A stretch of 8,776 bases of DNA, from positions 1 to 8,776 of the forward strand of contig DAOVGD010000185.1 in the NCBI GenBank assembly GCA_030672555.1, read 5' to 3'. The notes under the pieces were generated by a model that saw only the letters and a list, made by a program, of their open reading frames with translations, had not been told where the DNA came from and searched no databases. Below, piece after piece: positions 6,067 through 8,776 of this stretch (the stretch's first letter is position 1; every line of letters starts with the position of its first letter). Position numbers and translations under genes: made by a program. Origin of the DNA: Desulfobacterales bacterium (lineage in GTDB: Bacteria > Desulfobacterota > Desulfobacteria > Desulfobacterales > C00003106).

Positions 6067-7887
6067 ATGAACATAACAATTGCCAGCGGCAAAGGCGGAA
6101 CCGGCAAGACGACATTCTCTGTCAACCTTGCCTATGCACTGGCTGACCGCGGAGATACGGTTCGGCTCATTGACTGTGACGTTGAGGAACCGAATGACCA
6201 TCTGTTTGTCCTGCCGGAGTTCACCGAAACAAGGCCTGTGAAGGCAATGAAACCCGAGTGGGATGAGCAATTGTGCACCGGGTGCGGTGAGTGTGCTGAG
6301 GCGTGTCATTACAACGCCATCGCGATCATAAAAAACAAGGTAATGATCTTCAACGAACTCTGCCATTCATGCGGCGTCTGTTCGTATGTTTGCCCGGCAA
6401 AGGCGATGGTGGAAAAGCCCGTCGAGATCGGATGCGTTGAGGCTGCGCCCGAAAATCAGCCCTTCTTTTTCGCACACGGGACATTGAATATCGCAGAAGC
6501 GATGGCGCCGGCTGTTATTCGAAACGTGAAGCAGTATATCGACCCGGATGCCGTCAACATACTTGATGCTTCGCCGGGCACTTCATGCCCGGTGGTCGAG
6601 ACTGTTACGGATTCAGATGTGGCTGTTCTGGTAACGGAACCGACACCTTTCGGCCTGAACGATCTCAAACTGGCCCTGGGTCTCACGCTCAAGAAAAAGA
6701 TCCCAACAGGCATCGTGATAAACTGTTCGGATGGGACGGACAGTATGATCGCGGAATATGCTGAACGCGTGGGAGTCCCTATTGTCGGCAGAATTCCGTT
6801 TAAGCGTGAATACGCCGAGGCCTATTCCAGCGGGCAAATCCTGACGAATAGATTCCCTGAATTGAAGGAAAACCTCTTGGGAATCTTTGACGACATCTGC
6901 CGTTTGGCCGGCACCGTACCTCCAGCGCCGCCCGAAGAAGAAGCTTTCTCTGTACCGCCGGAATCGGCAGGCCCTTTTCCCGCTGGAGATGCAACGGGCT
7001 ACAAGGAAGTAGTCATTATCAGCGGCAAAGGAGGTTCCGGGAAAACCACGGTGGTCAGTTCTCTGGCCATGCTGGCCGACAACAAGGTACTGGCCGATAA
7101 CGATGTGGATGCCGCCGACCTGCATCTGCTGCTCGCGCCCTCCATAAGGGAAACGCACGATTTTGTCGGCGGCGAAAAAGCGATGATTGACGCGTCAAAG
7201 TGCACCGGTTGCAGTGAATGCGCTCTAGCCTGCCATTTCGGAGCAATTCTTTTTGACGGGCCTCTGAACGATCAAGGTTTGGTAACATGCAGAATCGATG
7301 AACTGGCCTGCGAAGGGTGCGGTCTATGTGAACGGATATGCGCTGTTGACGCCATTACCACCAAACCCAATGTAACGGGCAAATGGTATGTCTCGGGCAC
7401 AGACTACGGTCCCATGGCGCATGCACGGCTGGGAATTGCTGAAGAAAATTCAGGACGGCTCGTGACCCAGGTGCGCAATGTCGCCGTAGACCTTGCCAAG
7501 ACGTTGAAGAAGGGGTATATCATCGCTGACGGTCCCCCTGGAACGGGTTGTCCGGTGATCGCATCCGTAAGTGGAGCCGACAGGGTCCTGATTGTCACCG
7601 AGCCGACCGTTTCCGGTGTTCATGACATGGTGCGCGTACTTAGTCTTACAAAGCACTTTGGCATCCCCGCGCTGATTGTCATCAACAAGGCCGACCTGAA
7701 TGCCGAACAGGCCGAACGGATCGAAAGCATCGCTACGGATAAGGGCTCCCGTGTCATTGCCAAGATACCCTTTGACCGGAATGTAAATGACGCGCTTATG
7801 GCGGGAAAGACCGTCATTGAATACGGTAAGGGGCCGGCCTTTGAGGTCATGCGTAACATATGGAATATCCTTAAAAAAGAACTTTGA
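6067..7887 (+). CDS. Tandem-fused MinD-like ATPase carrying two double-ferredoxin inserts
   Basis: A 606-residue protein built from two complete copies of the 'MinD superfamily P-loop ATPase with inserted ferredoxin domain' (COG1149). Copy 1 (1-282): deviant Walker A GKGGTGKTT (8-16) and ferredoxin cysteines 70/73/76/80 and 99/102/105/109. Copy 2 (about 312-606): Walker A GKGGSGKTT (320-328) and cysteines 379/382/385/389 and 415/418/421/425. Each copy can thus hold two [4Fe-4S] clusters. Further ATPase motifs are LDASPGTSCPV (166-176) and ADGPPGTGCPV (487-497). A Pro/Glu-rich linker (about 283-311) joins them. Such proteins are usually two separate adjacent genes of about 290 residues, as in the Desulfovibrio ORP locus; here the frame is continuous. 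A strong AGGAGGT site sits 8 nt before the ATG. A cytoplasmic role in ATP-driven cluster assembly or electron transfer is inferred. Confidence 0.93.
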   Translation: MNITIASGKGGTGKTTFSVNLAYALADRGDTVRLIDCDVEEPNDHLFVLPEFTETRPVKAMKPEWDEQLCTGCGECAEACHYNAIAIIKNKVMIFNELCHSCGVCSYVCPAKAMVEKPVEIGCVEAAPENQPFFFAHGTLNIAEAMAPAVIRNVKQYIDPDAVNILDASPGTSCPVVETVTDSDVAVLVTEPTPFGLNDLKLALGLTLKKKIPTGIVINCSDGTDSMIAEYAERVGVPIVGRIPFKREYAEAYSSGQILTNRFPELKENLLGIFDDICRLAGTVPPAPPEEEAFSVPPESAGPFPAGDATGYKEVVIISGKGGSGKTTVVSSLAMLADNKVLADNDVDAADLHLLLAPSIRETHDFVGGEKAMIDASKCTGCSECALACHFGAILFDGPLNDQGLVTCRIDELACEGCGLCERICAVDAITTKPNVTGKWYVSGTDYGPMAHARLGIAEENSGRLVTQVRNVAVDLAKTLKKGYIIADGPPGTGCPVIASVSGADRVLIVTEPTVSGVHDMVRVLSLTKHFGIPALIVINKADLNAEQAERIESIATDKGSRVIAKIPFDRNVNDALMAGKTVIEYGKGPAFEVMRNIWNILKKEL

Positions 7888-8017
7888 TGGCGTCGTAAAA
7901 AGTCTATTTCTCACGCAAAGCCGCAAAGACCGCTAAGACAACATATTGTTATCAAAGAACAAACTTTGCGGACTTGGCGGCTTTGCGTGATATTTTTGAC
8001 TTTTTACGAGTCCATCA
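7885..8017. repeat. Long imperfect inverted repeat, MITE-like
   Basis: Left arm 7885-7937 and right arm 7964-8017 are reverse complements except for a few mismatches and one short unlike block (6 versus 7 nt), around a 26-nt loop. The shared blocks are TGATGG, TCGTAAAAAGTC and TCACGCAAAGCCGC. The left end overlaps the TGA stop codon of the fused ATPase gene. No transposase and no clear target-site duplication are seen, so this could be a non-autonomous element or an extragenic palindrome. As RNA it would form a very stable hairpin between the ATPase and the next gene and could limit read-through or block 3' decay. Confidence 0.85.
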
Positions 8018-8038
8018 CATTTAACATAGGAGGAAAAA

Positions 8039-8473
8039 ATGAAAATTGCAGTTACATCCACAGGGCCTACGCTCGATGACGCGGTGGAAAGCCGTTTCGG
8101 ACGTTGCGCCTATTTTCTTATTATCGACCCTGACACCATGGAATTTGAGGCCCTTGCAAACCCGAATATCATGCAGGGCGGAGGCGCTGGCATTCAGTCG
8201 GCCCAGCTCATGTCGGAAAAGGACGTGTCTGCCGTGCTCACCGGCAATTGCGGCCCCAACGCCTTCAAAATCTTTGGAACAGCCGGGATTAAAGTAATTA
8301 CCGGGGTCAGCGGCCATGTACGGAAGGCCGTTGAACAATACAAATCCGGTGCGCTGGCCCATGTCTCCGCGCCCAGCGTCCAGAGCCATTTTGGCATGGG
8401 CGGTGGCGGCGGCGGTCGTGGTATGGGCGGCGGTGGCGGTCGTGGCATGGGCGGCGGTGGCAAGTCTCGATAG
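8039..8473 (+). CDS. NifX/ORP-like metal-cluster-binding protein with Gly-Met-Arg repeat tail
   Basis: A 144-residue protein. Residues 1-110 are a NifX-like domain with MKIAVTS at the start, SRFGRC (18-23), the Gly-rich GGGAG (47-51) and GNCGPNA (70-75 region), a pattern typical of stand-alone ORP/NifX family members. The tail (119-144) is almost only Gly with Arg and Met, ending GKSR. It is probably disordered and could bind metal or a partner (inference). The ATG has an AGGAGGA site (8028-8034). It follows the inverted repeat and precedes an Mrp-type ATPase, matching the ORP-Mrp pairing of Desulfovibrio. It differs from the first NifX-like protein of the window in its core motifs, so the two probably do different jobs. 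No clear promoter of its own was found. Confidence 0.88.
   Translation: MKIAVTSTGPTLDDAVESRFGRCAYFLIIDPDTMEFEALANPNIMQGGGAGIQSAQLMSEKDVSAVLTGNCGPNAFKIFGTAGIKVITGVSGHVRKAVEQYKSGALAHVSAPSVQSHFGMGGGGGGRGMGGGGGRGMGGGGKSR
8396..8461 (+). repeat. In-frame 24-bp tandem repeat coding for the Gly-rich tail
   Basis: Two 24-bp units (8414-8437 and 8438-8461) differ at one base (T/C at the third position of a Gly codon) and encode GRGMGGGG twice. A partial unit precedes them from 8396. The unit length is a multiple of three, so copy-number changes keep the reading frame. Confidence 0.8.
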
Positions 8474-8608
8474 ACGCTTTGTCCTTCACCATCGGCAAAA
8501 GAATGGCCCCGGCAAGGGATTCAGTTGCAAGGGGTGTCCTTTTAAAAATGTTTGACATTGAGACACCAATGCGAGGGTGATGACACTGAATTAGATAGGA
8601 GTTGTAAG

Positions 8609-8776
8609 ATGAGTTTAAAACAGAGCGCTGCTCAAGGCGATGAAGAGATTCAGGAAAGACAAAAGCTGGAACAGCGTGAAGTGTCTGGACGGATGAGCCA
8701 GATAAAGCATAAGGTACTGGTTCTTTCCGGTAAAGGTGGAGTGGGGAAAAGTACCGTTTCGGCCAATCTTGCCTTT
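8609..8776 (+). CDS. Mrp/NBP35-type P-loop ATPase, iron-sulfur carrier (N-terminal 56 residues; cut by window edge)
   Basis: From the ATG at 8609 the frame is open to the right edge. A charged N-terminal helix (1-34) is followed by KVLVLSGKGGVGKSTVSANLAF, the deviant Walker A of the Mrp/ApbC/NBP35 family (GKGGVGKST at 41-49). These cytoplasmic ATPases bind a bridging iron-sulfur cluster and pass it to target proteins. The usual CxxC and C-terminal parts are beyond the window. Many anaerobe NBP35-like members begin with a Cys-rich stretch; none is seen in the first 56 residues here. An AGGAG site (8597-8601) lies before the start. Its position after the ORP-like gene fits an ORP-Mrp partnership. 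The 135-bp gap before it contains no recognisable gene or terminator. Confidence 0.9.
   Translation, partial: MSLKQSAAQGDEEIQERQKLEQREVSGRMSQIKHKVLVLSGKGGVGKSTVSANLAF

Noticed and set aside
6613..7158. Minus-strand open frame of 181 codons within the fused ATPase
   Set aside because: Antisense shadow of the coding strand. The plus-strand protein has full family motifs across this region.
7885..7887. TGA of the fused ATPase gene as a selenocysteine codon, given selC nearby and an open frame beyond it
   Set aside because: The downstream open frame is just the inverted repeat, the family ends naturally at this point, and no Cys is expected there in homologues.
4540..8776. Nitrogenase accessory cluster, because of NifX-like proteins
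   Set aside because: No nifHDK, nifE/N or nifB hallmarks are seen. NifX-like domains with MinD-ferredoxin and Mrp ATPases fit the ORP type better.

Overview
The window reads as chromosomal DNA of an anaerobic bacterium, most likely a Desulfobacterota (former Deltaproteobacteria) sulfate reducer or syntroph. This taxonomic call is an inference. It rests on a selenocysteine tRNA, a PAS/AAA+/Fis sigma54 activator of the type common in that group, NifX-like and ferredoxin-containing MinD-like proteins resembling the 'orange protein' (ORP) cluster described in Desulfovibrio, and palindromic intergenic repeats.

Left part (1-2310, minus strand): a three-gene set transcribed leftwards. It starts with an FmdB-type zinc-ribbon protein, continues with an M20 peptidase T-like metallopeptidase, and ends with the N-terminal part of larC (nickel-pincer cofactor synthesis), which runs off the left edge. 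A sigma70-like promoter precedes the first gene, and a palindromic stem-loop lies between the first two.

Middle (2311-2958): a well-formed tRNA-Sec gene (selC, anticodon TCA) with its own sigma70-like promoter, followed by about 420 bp with no convincing gene.

Right part (2959-8776, plus strand): a sigma54-controlled metal-cluster locus. A sigma54-dependent activator (Cys-rich PAS, AAA+, Fis helix-turn-helix) is followed by a perfect 16-bp palindrome and a near-consensus -24/-12 promoter. About 20 nt after the predicted transcription start comes a NifX-like gene whose 3' end looks frameshifted away from a coiled-coil tail. Next are a radical SAM protein, then a 606-residue protein made of two complete MinD-like ATPase modules, each carrying an 8-Cys double ferredoxin insert. 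A 133-bp MITE-like inverted repeat separates these from a second NifX/ORP-like protein with a Gly/Met/Arg repeat tail and the start of an Mrp/NBP35-type ATPase, cut by the right edge.

Working model (inference): the activator senses a redox or metal signal through its PAS cysteines and switches on the operon with sigma54. The ferredoxin-ATPases, Mrp scaffold/carrier and radical SAM protein would assemble or deliver a metal cluster to the small NifX-like proteins. Gene content and regulation match the ORP system of Desulfovibrio in outline. The fusion of both MinD-like subunits and the added radical SAM gene are departures from that system as I recall it.
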